From: Adineta vaga
Taxonomy: Eukaryota; Rotifera
Length of the DNA: 64,000 nt
Direction of reading: 5' to 3'
Assembly: GCA_021613535.1 (NCBI GenBank)
Contig: CP075497.1
Location: forward strand, 12,958,001-13,022,000
A program made the translations under genes and the position numbers. Positions 9,348-21,019 of the stretch are shown piece after piece (position 1 is the stretch's first letter; every line of letters begins with the position of its first letter). The notes below the pieces were generated by a model. It made no database searches, had not been told where the DNA came from, and was given only the letters and a program-made list of their open reading frames with translations.

Positions 9348-10335
9348 ATGGAAGTTGGAATTGTTGGTTTTATCTTAACAATAATCTCAATTATTCATGG
9401 TTTATTTGCAAGTATTATTTCTCTAATAGTATTTCTAATTCTTCTTTATCATCAATATTCTAATCGAATAAAACAAGAAGAACGAATTAATTTATTTTTA
9501 TTTACAATTATTTATTTCTATTTATTTGTTTATATTTTTACATTATTTTCATTTAATATTCAAACAATCTTAGGTGATTTATATGGAATACAGTTTGATT
9601 CATTTTGGTGTACATTTCGAGGTTATCTTATTTCTGTGATGTGTTCAAATGTTTATCAAGCATTTGGTATTCAGGTAGTTTGAAATTGAGACAAATTTTA
9701 AATGTAAAATAACTTTTTTTTCTTAGGCATTTTTTCGTCTTTGTCGTATTATTTATCCACAACGTCGATTGCTTCGAAATTTTTGGTTTTATTTTATTTT
9801 AATCTTTGTTCAATTTATCAAAACTTTTATAATTATATGTCCAATTTTAGTTTGGCAAGATATTGATTATTTACCTAAAGAAAATTATTGTTATGTTACA
9901 TTTTCTAAACCTCGTGGAATAATTTATGTTATATTTACAACATATGGAATTCCACTTTCAATTTTATTTTCACATTATGTTCGTATAACAATATTTATTC
10001 GTCATTTACCAAATAATCAAACAATTGTTATCAGACATCAACAAAAACGAGATTTACTCGCTATTCGAAGAATTTTTCTTCATGTTTTTTTACTTCTTAC
10101 ACTTGTTATACCAGGAATGATTTTAACATTGATTAAATTTATTAGTGGTAATGAATATTATTTAACTTATCGTATTTTATGGTTAGGAAGTGAAGTATCT
10201 GTTGCAATATTAACGATTGAAATGATATTAATAACACCACAATTGAAAAATATTTTTATAAATCGATGGAGACAAAATCGTGTAACAACATTTAATCAGA
10301 CAATTCAACGAGGACATGTTACAACTATTCAATAA
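9348..10335 (+). CDS. rhodopsin-like GPCR, copy 2
   Basis: Exon 1 is 9348-9674, exon 2 is 9727-10335, giving 311 residues. Exon 1 (327 nt), intron length (52 nt) and intron phase (0) are identical to the GPCR at 4708, so the two are tandem duplicates separated by two unrelated small genes. The seven helices, the TM3 cysteine (Phe-Trp-Cys-Thr-Phe) and the loop-2 cysteine (Tyr-Cys-Tyr-Val) are present. The DRY position reads Phe-Arg-Leu-Cys-Arg-Ile-Ile-Tyr-Pro. The TM7 end reads Thr-Pro-Gln-Leu-Lys, as in copy 1. The protein is well diverged from copy 1, so the duplication is not recent. Ligand unknown. Confidence 0.85.
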
Positions 10336-11077
10336 TTCAAACTTTAAAACATTCTGTTTATGAATCTTAAAGAAATATTGAGAATAGTTTTGTTTAATCA
10401 ATAAATTTACGCTGTTTCTTCTTCTTCTATACTATAAGAACTCAATTGAACATGAGATGCTTCGCTTTTCATCAAGAGAATTTCTTGCCATTCGAATCAA
10501 AAGTCATTTTTTGTAGAAAACTTACAGTCGCACAGTAGGATAAGCAGCGGTGACGCGTCCTTCCTGTTTTACGTCTGTTAAAGTTCGCGGAGGAAATAAA
10601 AAACAGCGAGGATTACGTCGGCGCTACCAATGACAAACTAATATCAATTCGATTCGATTATTATCACATCCATATATCTGTGAATTTAAAAAAATATAAA
10701 ACCAATAAAAATCTTGATAAGAATCAACCACAAAATATATTTCTTTCTCTCGAGGATAAAAATAGAATAAAGTTTATTAAAGAATAAACGATTATATATA
10801 AAAAGAGAACATTTAAGAACAATTTTATTTTTATATTGATATCTAAGACTATTGTTAATGAAACATATATATTATACGAAGAAAAAATATTTTATATGTT
10901 AATCCATAGTTACTAAGTAAGAAGGATTTATTCTTACTTTTTCTTTATTGCTCACTTTGACATTATTATATTTATCTGTATAGATATTTAAGATAAGGAA
11001 GGTAAAATTTGAGAATAAAAACATAAATTAAAATCGAATGACACCGAAATAAAATATATATTTAGTTTCAATTTTAG
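10336..11077. other. intergenic, no gene seen
   Basis: Mostly AT-rich. A short CpG-containing, less AT-rich patch at about 10540-10630 stands out from its surroundings, but I recognise nothing in it. The rest is upstream sequence of the transporter gene. Confidence 0.45.
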
Positions 11078-13569
11078 ATGAATCGTATAGGATCAACTAT
11101 GAAAGATGTTATTATTGATTCAACATCTGTTTATGAACAACGAATAAATTCATCAATGAGTAAACAACAAAACATATCATCTAATGAAAAGATAACATTA
11201 AAACGACATCTTAATCTATTTTCTGGTATTACTTTCATTATTGGTATGATCATTGGTAAGAATAAATATCTGCTTTGTTTTTTTTTTTCGTTTATTAAAC
11301 TTATATTATATTTAGGTTCTGGTATATTCATTTCTCCAAAAGGTGTTTTAAGAGAAACACAATCAGTCGGTTTATGTCTAATTATATGGATTATATGCGG
11401 ATTTGTGGCTTTACTTAGCAAGATTTCTATTTAGAAAAAAGAAAATTTATTATTCGATTTATTTATTCTAGGTGCATTATGTTATGCTGAAATTGGAACA
11501 ATAATACCGTTGAGTGGTTCTGAATTAGTTTATATGAAAGAAGGTAATTATAGTAGAATAGTATCAATGACATCTGTTCTTCATTGAAAGAATTGTCAAT
11601 ATATCGTCATTGATACTCGAATATAACTTCTAAGATAAGCATTCAGAAATTCTAATACCTTATTTATAAGTGTTTTTTATTGTTTTCATTATCAAGATTA
11701 TCTGATATTTAAGTTTTATCATTGATTGATTGAACTATAATATAGGAATTGGATCTGTTCATGCTCGAACTGGTGATATACTTGCATTTGTTTTTAGTTG
11801 GGCAAATACATTTATTCTTCTACCATCAAGCACTGCCATTCTTACTCTAACATTTTCAACATATTTTTTATCAGGAATTATGGATAGTAAATCAAATTAA
11901 AAAGAAAAACCATATCAATTATGACTTTTCTTGTTTTACTAATAATTAATTTAGGTTGTGGTCCACCTATAGAATTAGTCAAAATGATGGCGATTTTTGC
12001 TATTGGTTTGTTAAATGAATCGATTTTATTTTCATCTAATTTTTAATACATATATGTATTAATTTAGTGATTCTTGCTAATGTAAATGCATTCAGTGTTA
12101 CAGCAGCTAATCGATTAAATATTATGTTTACTATATGTAAAATGGTGACAATCTTAGTTATTGTTATAGCTGGTCTCGTACGAATTGGACAAGGTTTATT
12201 TAGATTATTGATTGAAATGAGATGAAACAAAATTTTGTTTCTCTTTAATTAGGATATACAGAGAATTTAAAAGATCCTTTTCATGGTAAATGAAATTTCT
12301 TTTGTTTTTCGAAGAGATTTATCCTGTTTTTTTTTCTAAATTGAATAGGTACAACAAATAAACCGTTAAGAATTGCAATTGCATTCTATTCAGGACTTTG
12401 GGCTTATAGTGGATGGGGAAGTTTAACAACAGTGACAGAAGAACTCAAAAATCCTAAAAGGTATCTGTATTTTAGAGATATTATGTTCAATTAATTCATT
12501 ATTTAACATATCATATAGGAATTTATGGTTATCTATTGTTGTAGCTGTTCCAATAGTCATTATTTTATATGTTCTTACCAATATATCGTATTTTACCGTA
12601 ATGACAAAATCTGTATTACTCAGTTCAAATGCTGTTGCTATGGTATATATATATATATTTCATCCGCTAAATGTCTAATATCTATATAAAAGAATCCTAG
12701 TCATGAGAGATTACTCCCGGAATATTAAACTTAAAGTTTCAAATGAACTATCCTATTTGAAATGTCTTCTCCGCACTACCCACACATCTCTTTCAATATT
12801 GTCTATGAAAAGTTCATTAATAAATATATTTTCAGACATGGGGAGACGCTGTATTAGGATCTGTTGTTCGTGTATTACCAATTTTAATATCTTTGAGTGC
12901 ATTGGGTAGTGCTAATGGATTAACTTATACATCTGCTCGTTATTGTATGGTTAGTGCACGTTATGGATATTTACCTAAAATATTTTCATATATTCAAAAG
13001 CAACGATTAACACCATTATCTGGAATTATATTTCAGGTTTAGTTTTTATTGAATAAATTTTATTTGATTTTGTTTTATTTATTTAGACAATTCTTTCTAT
13101 AATCTATTGTATTCCAAGTGATATTGAAGGTTTAATCAATTATTTTAGTTTTGTTTCTTGGCTTTTCTGTGGATTAACATTTGTTGCAACACTTTGTTGT
13201 AAATTTACAAAACGTGATATTCATCGATATATTAAAGTATATTTTATTTCTTATATAATATAAAAGATACAAATATTATTTAGGTTCCTATACCTTTAGT
13301 TATTCTTATGATATTAATATCTATTTATCTTGTATTAGCACCTATTATATCATATCCAAATATTGGATTTCTTATTGCATCGATTATTTTACTTATTAGT
13401 TTGATAGTTTATTATGTATTTGTCTTTCGTAACATTAAACCAAAATTTATGAGTAAGATTAAATCTATTTGTTTTATTTTTAGTTTCTTTTTTTCTTTTA
13501 GATAATCTGAATATATTTATTGAAACATTTCTTAATTTAACAAAATCAGAAATCAATATTGAAACATAA
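11078..13569 (+). CDS. SLC7-type (LAT-like) amino-acid transporter
   Basis: Thirteen exons join in phase into 508 residues: 11078-11255, 11316-11417, 11472-11543, 11746-11886, 11955-12005, 12068-12193, 12253-12285, 12349-12460, 12519-12642, 12836-13036, 13087-13236, 13284-13452, 13502-13569. The TM1 motif [14 protein letters not shown] and the following Ala-Leu-Cys-Tyr-Ala-Glu-Ile-Gly-Thr are hallmarks of the light subunits of heteromeric amino-acid transporters (APC superfamily, twelve helices). A Cys sits in the TM3-TM4 loop (Cys-Gly-Pro-Pro), where light subunits form the disulfide to their heavy chain, so a partner protein is likely. It would exchange amino acids across the plasma membrane; the exact substrate cannot be told. 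Exon 2 ends at a GC donor (gcaag). Two introns are long for this genome: 202 and 193 nt. Confidence 0.9.
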
Positions 13570-13789
13570 ATCAATTAATAAATATTTCTTCTCACTTGAT
13601 TTTGTAATTCATTATAACTCCTGAATCGAATATTTGATTGATCATGAACGTTTCAGTTTTCAAAATGTTTACTATTTGAATAGAGGAAAATTTGTTGTTT
13701 CTTTTTTTTAATTTGAAAATTATTATATAAAATGAAAGATGCAATTGTATTTTATTTGGAAACTTGAAAATGTTTAATAGATCTTTTGA

Positions 13790-14047
13790 TTAACCACTCC
13801 ATTCTTGATAAGTCATGGCGCCACCTGGAAGAGTATAAGTTTGTTCTTTGTATGATGTTTGCTGACCATTTCCAGAACCATTAACACCTGTGTTTGTACT
13901 TGCAGATGGAGCAAGACCAAATGGATCAGTCATCCATTGTTCACTACCAAAATTTGCAGCTAGAAAATGAACAATGACACTCATATCTTTCTAGAAATTA
14001 TACATACGAGGATTTGGAGCATGATTTTGTTGATTGTTCGACGACAT
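13790..14047 (-). CDS. small Gly/Ser/Gln-rich protein of unknown function
   Basis: Two exons, 14047-14008 and 13959-13790, with a 48-nt intron (gtatgt...ctag, phase 1), giving 69 residues. The product is hydrophilic and rich in Asn, Gln, Gly, Ser and Pro, with no signal peptide or known domain. It ends Ala-Met-Thr-Tyr-Gln-Glu-Trp-Ser-Gly. A TATA box lies 71 nt before the ATG. I do not recognise it. Its size and composition resemble the 41-residue gene at 58593-58718. Confidence 0.6.
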
Positions 14048-14117
14048 TTGTTTGTTATGAATCAAATAATAAATTATGTTAATACCTGAATTGTACTTGT
14101 GTGTAAATATCAAAGTA

Positions 14118-14123
14118 TTTATA
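14118..14123 (-). promoter_or_regulatory. TATA box
   Basis: TATAAA on the minus strand within GTATATAAATAC, 71 nt upstream of the ATG at 14047. The next minus-strand gene has its TATA box at nearly the same distance. Confidence 0.5.
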
Positions 14124-14750
14124 TACTTTTTTCTCTCTATTGATTCGTATCGAAAGTTGATGTTAAGATATTTTTTTTCTTTTTCGAAATGCGTCAGATG
14201 AAAAAGCCGTGGTTAAAAACATGTTTTTTTACGCACATATATACATTTATAATAGTTTCTTTCTTTCTCTATCCTTGATAAAAATATAAGTACTCATTAT
14301 TCGTTTATACTTGCGTCAACGATTACTCATGCATAAGAGTAAATAGAAAAACAAACGAGTGATGAGTTGAAAGATACATATAAATTCATTTATTTGTAAA
14401 GAAATAATCGAGAGTTAGTGGAAACAAAACTGTAGTGTAACTGTAACATCGATGTGATCATTTCTAAACGATAAAATTCAGGTTTTGATTGTCGCACCAC
14501 ATTGAATCGCTTCTTACACTATTCATATGGGTTTATCTAACACGTCTTGAATGTTTACTACACGCTCAACCTCAAGACATAGATATTTTCTTTTAAATAT
14601 GAATTTAGAGTTTTATTCTTGAGTAAATATATTCTCAAAATTACAACAGAACTTTAAAACTTCATTTTAAAAAGTGAAGAAGTTCAAAATGTGTATCTAA
14701 TATTATTAAATAAAAGATACTCTCTTTTTATTTTATTCTATTAAGGAAGA

Positions 14751-14806
14751 GGATGTGAATCTTATTAGTGTAGGTAGATGTGTTATTTAACCGAATATCC
14801 ACATCC
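14751..14806. repeat. inverted repeat with G-rich/C-rich arms
   Basis: GGATGTGAAT pairs with ATCCACATCC at 9 of 10 positions. It lies about 100 nt past the 3' end of the minus-strand Gly-rich gene. A weaker match to the TGTGGG consensus than others of this set. Confidence 0.5.
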
Positions 14807-14908
14807 ACGAGTATTATTTATTGTAAACATTATATTACAAAACAATAAATAAACAGTTATATTGTTTTTTTCTTCTTAAAAGATGTACAGTTGATGATGA
14901 TGAACATG

Positions 14909-15142
14909 TTAATAGTATCCACCACCATATCCATATGGACTGCCAAAACCTCCACCAAAACCATTACCAAAGCCTCCACCATATGGATTACCGAAGCCAC
15001 CACCACCGAAATGATTGCCAAGTTCATAGCCAGCGAAAGCACCTAATCCTGCATCAATAAGTGGACTACCAAAGCCGGTATGACGTCCAAGTTCATAGCC
15101 AACAAGACCACCTAATCCTGCATCAAGAAAAGGATGAGACAT
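14909..15142 (-). CDS. small glycine-rich protein
   Basis: Single exon, 77 residues. The N-terminal half is a tandem duplication of Asp-Ala-Gly-Leu-Gly-x-x-x-Gly-Tyr-Glu-Leu-Gly-x-His. The C-terminal half is Gly/Phe/Tyr-rich (repeated Gly-Gly-Gly-Phe-Gly and Pro-Tyr-Gly). There is no signal peptide. Gly-zipper-like repeats and Gly/Tyr-rich tails occur in structural and stress-related proteins, but no function can be assigned. A TATA box lies 72 nt upstream (15214-15219). Confidence 0.65.
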   Translation of the reverse strand: MSHPFLDAGLGGLVGYELGRHTGFGSPLIDAGLGAFAGYELGNHFGGGGFGNPYGGGFGNGFGGGFGSPYGYGGGYY

Positions 15143-16031
15143 TGTATTGATATTTGTTTAATAATCGTTGAATCAAATAAAAATATTATTAACAAGGAGC
15201 TTTACTCGTTGTATTTATATCCCTATTGTATAATATAAGATGGGCGTATAATTAAACTATTCATGCGTAGATGTTTAAGAAAAAGGACATTATACAACGC
15301 CCATTAATTCATTCTCTTCTTGAATCATTATGTAAGTATTTATTTGTTTTATCGATGACGTCATGAATATATACGTAAAAGAAATACTACCTATACCTTA
15401 TAAGTCATATTAAACGTTCCTATAGTTCACCATCGGGGTATTTTACTTTTAATATTGGTATTTTTACTATTTAGAGACTTATTTGAGATGAAACTTCATC
15501 AAAATTCTCTTTTTTGACTGAATGTTTGATAGCTTTTTCTTCTATTCCTTCAATATAATATTCGCTTTAAAACAAGTTGAAAAATGAAATGACATAGTCA
15601 ACTAATAATAACTTGTAAACAATTGTGCGCAAGGCACTGTAAACTTGAAAGCTGATTTCAAATTTTAACACTATTGATCCAGATTTCTCCTAATAATATC
15701 AGTAGTGAAAAATGTTCCAATTTATTTTCTTTCGTTCTATCAAGACTGACCGGTTATCGAAATAAACATTCATTTATACAAGATACATACCGATCTAAGA
15801 ACACTCACACCCTCAATTCCACTTCTGTTATGTGCTCTTAAAATAGACAGAATTTAACTGATGCAATCTCGAACAAACTGCCCTTTACTTTTATAGAGTA
15901 AATTATTAAGAATAATATAATCTTGCATTAGAAAAAAATCATGACACTTAAGAAATAAATTTTGCAATGAATATTTATTTTGACTCATGAATTCATATAT
16001 AATGTGACTGATTCTTCTCAAACGAATAATT
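15143..16031. other. intergenic
   Basis: Holds the TATA box of the Gly-rich gene (TATAAA on the minus strand, 15214-15219), a short C-rich telomere-like word near 15804-15812, and upstream sequence of the ankyrin gene. No gene seen. Confidence 0.5.
15214..15219 (-). promoter_or_regulatory. TATA box of the Gly-rich gene
   Basis: TATAAATAC on the minus strand, 72 nt before the ATG at 15142, with the same core as the element upstream of the gene ending at 14047. Confidence 0.5.
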
Positions 16032-17930
16032 ATGGCTGATGAAATATATTCAATTGCTAGTCTTTATATCGATGAACGATATTTAAATGAACTTTGTCAA
16101 TATGTAGAACAAAGTTCAATCATTGAATTGAAAAATCTATTGGATAAATTGATTGATTCATTCGAATATTTGACGAGTCTGATTTGGCAGAATGAAAATC
16201 AATTGAATTTATTGATGTTAGCATGTTTTCATGGAAATCAAAATGTTGTCGAATTTCTTTTAAATTATGGTTATGGAAAAGAACAAATTGAACAACGAGG
16301 CAATATGATTTTTAATAATGGACAACAAATTCAAGGTGCTAATGCTCTTTATTGTGCATGTTTTCAAAGTCATTTTCATATTGCACAATTATTAATTGAA
16401 TTTGATCAAAAAATGGTTAATGAAGATACAAATGATTATCCATCATATCCATTATTATTACAAGCAACGATGAAAAATCGTTTGGATATTGTTCATTTTC
16501 TTCTTGAGAATCAATATTCTGATGTTAATGAAACTCGATCATTTGGTAGAAATCAACGTACAGCTTTGATGTGTGCAGCCTCTTTCAATCATCCTATCAT
16601 TGCTGAATACTTGATTAATCATGGCGCTAATGTGCATCGTATCAGTTCGAGAACGGGTGTACAAAATACAGCATTGAAATGTGCAATAGTAAATCAATCA
16701 TTGGAAGTATTCTCTTTGCTTTGGAAAGCAAATGCTATTTCAAAATTAGAAAATCGATTTGTTCTTACATTGATTATAAACCATTATTCGTATAATATTA
16801 TGAATTTCCTTTTAGAACAATCATTTTTTACACCTGATGAACTTGAATTTAGTGTCATTTCTGAACTTTCCAATTTTTCACAATTTGAATCAAGAGAAAA
16901 GTTTTTACCATTCTTAGAAATCTCTTTAAAACAACGACAATTAATGGGACTATCAAAATTATTGCCACCACCAAGATCAATGTATGATTATCATCAAGAA
17001 TGTCAAACAGTCGATGAATTTAAATCAATTATAAATGATCGCGAACGAATTCATCTGGAACTTTTATTGATTAAGGAACGTCTTTATTCAACTAAACAAC
17101 GTCAAACTTTAAAAAATGCATTAAAACAGTATATTCAACGATTAATCTCAACAGGAAAACTAGAACAAACATTCGATGCTTGTTTACATTTTGTTGAAAT
17201 CGATCAAGGTGAATCGACTATATATTTATTAGTTTGGATTTTATGTCGAATGATTTCTATTCAACAACGAATATCGGTCAATCATTTTTTACAAGCTGCT
17301 TCTTTTGCACTTCAACCATGTTATAATCAATCTCGTGAAACAGATGTGAATAATGCATTATTCTTAGTAATTATTGCGAGTAAAATTCTTGAACAACAAA
17401 ATATCAATATCGATGAACGAAAATCAATTTATCAATGGATTAATAATCTTTGTCGATTGAGACCAACGATTACAACTGGTGATACATTATTACATTTATG
17501 TGTCGATAGTACAACATCGAATAATCTTACTTTTCGTTCATCTGATACAACACCTCACATTCAATTTCCTAATCGATCTGCTTTAAAATTACTTCTAATC
17601 TATGGAAGTTCGTGGTTAGATATTAATGCACGAAATGAATTAGGTAATACACCTCTTCATAGTGCTTGTCAAAACATAATCGATCCAACGATTATCGAAA
17701 TTCTTATCAATGTTGGATGTCATATCGATTGTATTAATAAACAAAATAAAACTCCATTGGATTATTTAACGAATCCAAATATTATTCGAATTCTTCAGCC
17801 AATTTCTAAACCATCAGAATTAAAATGTTTATGTGCTCGTTTGATCGTTGAAACATATTCAAATATTGATTCTTTGCAATTGATCAATTCTTCTCTACAT
17901 AAATTTATTGCTTTACATCGTGATCGTTAA
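16032..17930 (+). CDS. FEM1: FEM1-like ankyrin-repeat protein (CUL2 ligase substrate receptor)
   Basis: Single exon, 632 residues, within the usual FEM1 length. Ankyrin repeats run from about residue 55 to 265 (for example Arg-Thr-Ala-Leu-Met-Cys-Ala-Ala and Tyr-Leu-Ile-Asn-His-Gly-Ala-Asn-Val). A helical TPR-like middle follows, then a second ankyrin pair near residues 530-600 (Leu-Gly-Asn-Thr-Pro-Leu-His-Ser-Ala-Cys). The end reads Leu-Lys-Cys-Leu-Cys-Ala-Arg and finishes Phe-Ile-Ala-Leu-His. This order, and the Leu-Lys-Cys-Leu-x-Ala-Arg...Phe-Ile-x-Leu-His tail, are those of FEM1 proteins. FEM1 proteins recognise C-terminal degrons and bring targets to Cullin-2 ubiquitin ligases. The first ankyrin repeats are diverged, so substrate choice may differ from animal FEM1A-C. 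No intron, unlike its neighbours, so an old retrocopy is possible. Confidence 0.75.
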   Translation: MADEIYSIASLYIDERYLNELCQYVEQSSIIELKNLLDKLIDSFEYLTSLIWQNENQLNLLMLACFHGNQNVVEFLLNYGYGKEQIEQRGNMIFNNGQQIQGANALYCACFQSHFHIAQLLIEFDQKMVNEDTNDYPSYPLLLQATMKNRLDIVHFLLENQYSDVNETRSFGRNQRTALMCAASFNHPIIAEYLINHGANVHRISSRTGVQNTALKCAIVNQSLEVFSLLWKANAISKLENRFVLTLIINHYSYNIMNFLLEQSFFTPDELEFSVISELSNFSQFESREKFLPFLEISLKQRQLMGLSKLLPPPRSMYDYHQECQTVDEFKSIINDRERIHLELLLIKERLYSTKQRQTLKNALKQYIQRLISTGKLEQTFDACLHFVEIDQGESTIYLLVWILCRMISIQQRISVNHFLQAASFALQPCYNQSRETDVNNALFLVIIASKILEQQNINIDERKSIYQWINNLCRLRPTITTGDTLLHLCVDSTTSNNLTFRSSDTTPHIQFPNRSALKLLLIYGSSWLDINARNELGNTPLHSACQNIIDPTIIEILINVGCHIDCINKQNKTPLDYLTNPNIIRILQPISKPSELKCLCARLIVETYSNIDSLQLINSSLHKFIALHRDR

Positions 17931-18669
17931 TACTTGTCTTAATCAATTTAATGTTTAGCGTTTTGTTATGCAAAGAATTGATCTTATGTTCAATATCAAA
18001 CAGATGGAATTTGTCTTGGAATGAAAAACTGAAGTTGGGTTTAAATAAGAAACTTATTTAACAATTTTCATTTATTGACATTTGATATTTCATTCTGAAT
18101 ATTCATTAATAAACGAAAGATGTTTGAGAAGTTCTCAAACTTTTACAGATGACACGAATAGATACAATGTTACTCTTTTATATTCGATCAAAACTGTAGA
18201 ATAAAGTACGTCCTTTGAGTATTATGCAAAATAAGAGAGCTGATTATTCATTTTTTTTCTCTTTGTACAGAAGGTAAATATAACACACCTTTGTTCTATA
18301 TGATGAGATAAAGGATAAAAAATTAAACAAGAGACGGTAGTAGTTTGTTAAGGTAAAAGTATTAATCGATATTGTATTACGTCTTCTATTCTTTTCGTAT
18401 ATAAATTATCGTCAACCTCCAGAACAAACGTGAGAAGCAAAAAAATCGTTTCATATAGTGATTACTTGTACGTTTGTCAATCTATCTATGTGGTTTTTTT
18501 CTCAAATAGAGAAAAGAAAGTAATTCTCTGCATCAATAATCACGGCAATAACGATCGAAGAGATAAAAATGTGTACTCATTATTTTATGTTTGTTTTTTA
18601 TTCATAGTTACGATATTTTTAGATTTTCAATTCTTCATTTGATTATTTCGATTTCATTTAATCCACAAG
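17931..18669. other. intergenic, no gene seen
   Basis: AT-rich. A 70-codon frame at 18430-18642 has no support. Upstream sequence of the gene at 18670. Confidence 0.45.
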
Positions 18670-19112
18670 ATGGCTTCAGGTAAAATATTAATTATAAATA
18701 CAAATCATTTATTTTTTCTTTGATTTCGTAAACTTATTATTCATTCTTTCATTATGATTTAGCTATGGATATAATCAAAAATTATGAAGCAGTAGGTTCG
18801 AATCAAAATTCATGTGATGGTCATAAATGTAATAATTGTGGTAAATGTCGTGATTGGTATTATATTGGTAATGATGCAAGTTTAAAATGGTTACAAAATT
18901 GGAAGAATTGGTCAAAACGTGATTGGGAACGTTATCGTGATAATAATTTTAATGAAGGTTTTAAAAAAAAGATGAATGCAATATGTTCATATCATTTTTG
19001 TATTATGGATGGTGATATTGCTCTTGCTCTTCATCTTCATAATATGGGTGCTGATGCTTATGGACATTGTCATCATGATTTATGTTTATGTCTTGAGAAT
19101 ATTCGTGTTTAA
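18670..19112 (+). CDS. Cys-rich CGKC-x-DWY family protein, copy 1
   Basis: Exon 1 is only 10 nt (18670-18679: ATG, two codons and one base). After an 83-nt phase-1 intron, exon 2 is 18763-19112, giving 119 residues. I do not recognise the family. The visible core is Cys-x4-Cys-Asn-Asn-Cys-Gly-Lys-Cys-Arg-Asp-Trp-Tyr, which may be a metal site. It is followed by a Trp-rich basic stretch and a His/Cys-rich C-terminus (His-Cys-His-His-Asp-Leu-Cys-Leu-Cys). There is no signal peptide. A paralog with the same core and the same intron phase lies at 42580-43055. The short first exon is mirrored in the next gene (19543). Confidence 0.65.
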
Positions 19113-19542
19113 CTGAAATTTTTCAAATAAATAATTCAGCAATATATAAAAAAAACGAAAATTATAAGAGGTTTTTTTATATTAAATAAAATTAATCACG
19201 GAAAATTTAAAGAATTTCTTTATGATTAAACAGAAATAATCTTTTTAATGTCGCGAAAATCAAAACAGATTATATTTTATTTTTGAGAATATGAATGAAG
19301 ATACGCCATCTATATAAAGTTTCGTTTATCTATTTAATATCATAACGATTGGTTATATTGATTGCATATATTATTAGATAGAAGTTGAAAAAAAAAAGAA
19401 GAAGACAAATGTCAGTTATTAGTTTAAAACGATTGATTTCGCGTTTGTAAAGGGAAATTGGTTTAATCATTACTCACCTTGGCGTCACGACTAAATTTGT
19501 AAATCTATATTTGATCATCCTTTGTTATCAACTGGAAAATCG
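19113..19542. other. intergenic, no gene seen
   Basis: AT-rich spacer between two genes with 10-nt first exons; nothing recognised. Confidence 0.45.
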
Positions 19543-20481
19543 ATGTCTAGTGGTAAGAAAACAAATCTTTATTATACTATAGTTAGTTTTATATCAAAGT
19601 TGACTTAGAGTCACTCGAATCTTATTCGTATTCAATATAATCTTGATGCAAACAAAAATTTTTATGTCATATTTTTCTATTCTATATTAGAATTAATTCA
19701 TCGTAATGGTGATTATGTTTTGTATTATTATAAACGAAATTCTAATAATGAAACAACAAATGATGATGAATTAATTAATGAAATTATTTGTGTAGTTTGT
19801 ATTAGTTTTCAACGTATTCATCTTTATAAAGCACTTCGTTTAAATGAACTTGAATTTGAAACATTAATAAAAGCTCTTATATATCAATCGATTAATAATG
19901 ACGCATTATTTTTATATTACATTCGTTATGAACCAATTGATAAAAATCAAATAGAATTATCATCTGAAGATCCAAAGTTTAAATATATTAATAAGATTAT
20001 TGCTGTTAATTTACGAAGAGATCGATTTGATCTTGATAATAATGTTTATCCAATAGGAAATGGAACATTAGAAATAATTTTAAGATTAATCAAAGAAGCA
20101 CATAATATATATATGAAATATTTAGAAGAAACTATCATAGACAAAATTGAACTTGAAGATTTATTAAAAACTAAATATCAAATTTTATATTTATCTATTG
20201 GTTGTGTATTAATTGAATTTCATAATCAAGGTTTATATACATGGTTTCGTCCATTAGTTATGAAACATATTCAATCTCGTTTTAATTTCAAACGTTCTTA
20301 TGGAATAAGTTTATCAGCAGCATCAACACATGTACTGGAAAAAGATGGTTACATATGTATTGGAAAGATTAATATTAAAACATGCGAATGGTTAGATCAA
20401 ACAACATCGGATCTATTGAAAAGTATTGATGATGATCTAGATGAAATATCTATTATGGAACAAATACATATTAGATCTTGA
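19543..20481 (+). CDS. unknown protein, 266 residues
   Basis: Exon 1 is 10 nt (19543-19552), exon 2 is 19691-20481, with a 138-nt phase-1 intron. The product is soluble, mostly helical and acidic at the C-terminus, with no signal peptide or membrane segment. I do not recognise a domain. Segments that look conserved in style include Phe-Lys-Arg-Ser-Tyr-Gly-Ile-Ser-Leu-Ser-Ala-Ala-Ser and a Trp-Phe-Arg-Pro stretch. The first exon has the same design as the preceding gene (ATG, two small codons, then G), which suggests shared 5' structure or a duplicated promoter plus first exon. Confidence 0.6.
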
Positions 20482-20960
20482 TAAAGTACATTGAATTATT
20501 TTTATAGTTTTATTTGAAAACAAAATCTTTTTTGTTATAGTAGTCTGATGATGAGTAAATATACGTTCTTTTATTTAATCAGGATACTATATATATACAA
20601 TTGTATATTTATAAGTTAGAAAAAGAAAAACAAAAGCGTGAGAGTACAAAGTATGGGTCGACCAGAAATAGCATCGTTTGAACTATGACAGTCACACCTA
20701 TTGATTAATGATGAAAGAAATATCTTTATTGTTTTTGTTACGATGTGTAAAATATCTAAAGTCTTGTGAAACGAAAATGGTTTTTTCCGTGATGACATCC
20801 AACTACTTTCTCGGAAAGTGGGTATTTTATGATTCTTTGAAAGCATAGAAGGAATTTTATTATCTTTATGATTGATTGTTATATTCAGACAGAAAAGAGA
20901 AGAAACTTTATTTCATATTGAATAAAGTCAAATTTATCCACAATTGAATCAATAATTCGA
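20482..20960. other. intergenic, no gene seen
   Basis: AT-rich; the minus-strand frame at 20616-20846 has no support. Confidence 0.45.
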
Positions 20961-21019
20961 AATGACTGATTGCAAATCTGTATGAACAAGTTTCTTAATA
21001 TATTTATTAAGTTTTAGTG

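Larger units (their letters stand above)
14048..14908. other. intergenic
   Basis: Promoter region of the gene ending at 14047 (TATA at about 14118) and the 3' flank of the Gly-rich gene, with an inverted repeat at 14751-14806. No further gene seen. Confidence 0.5.
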
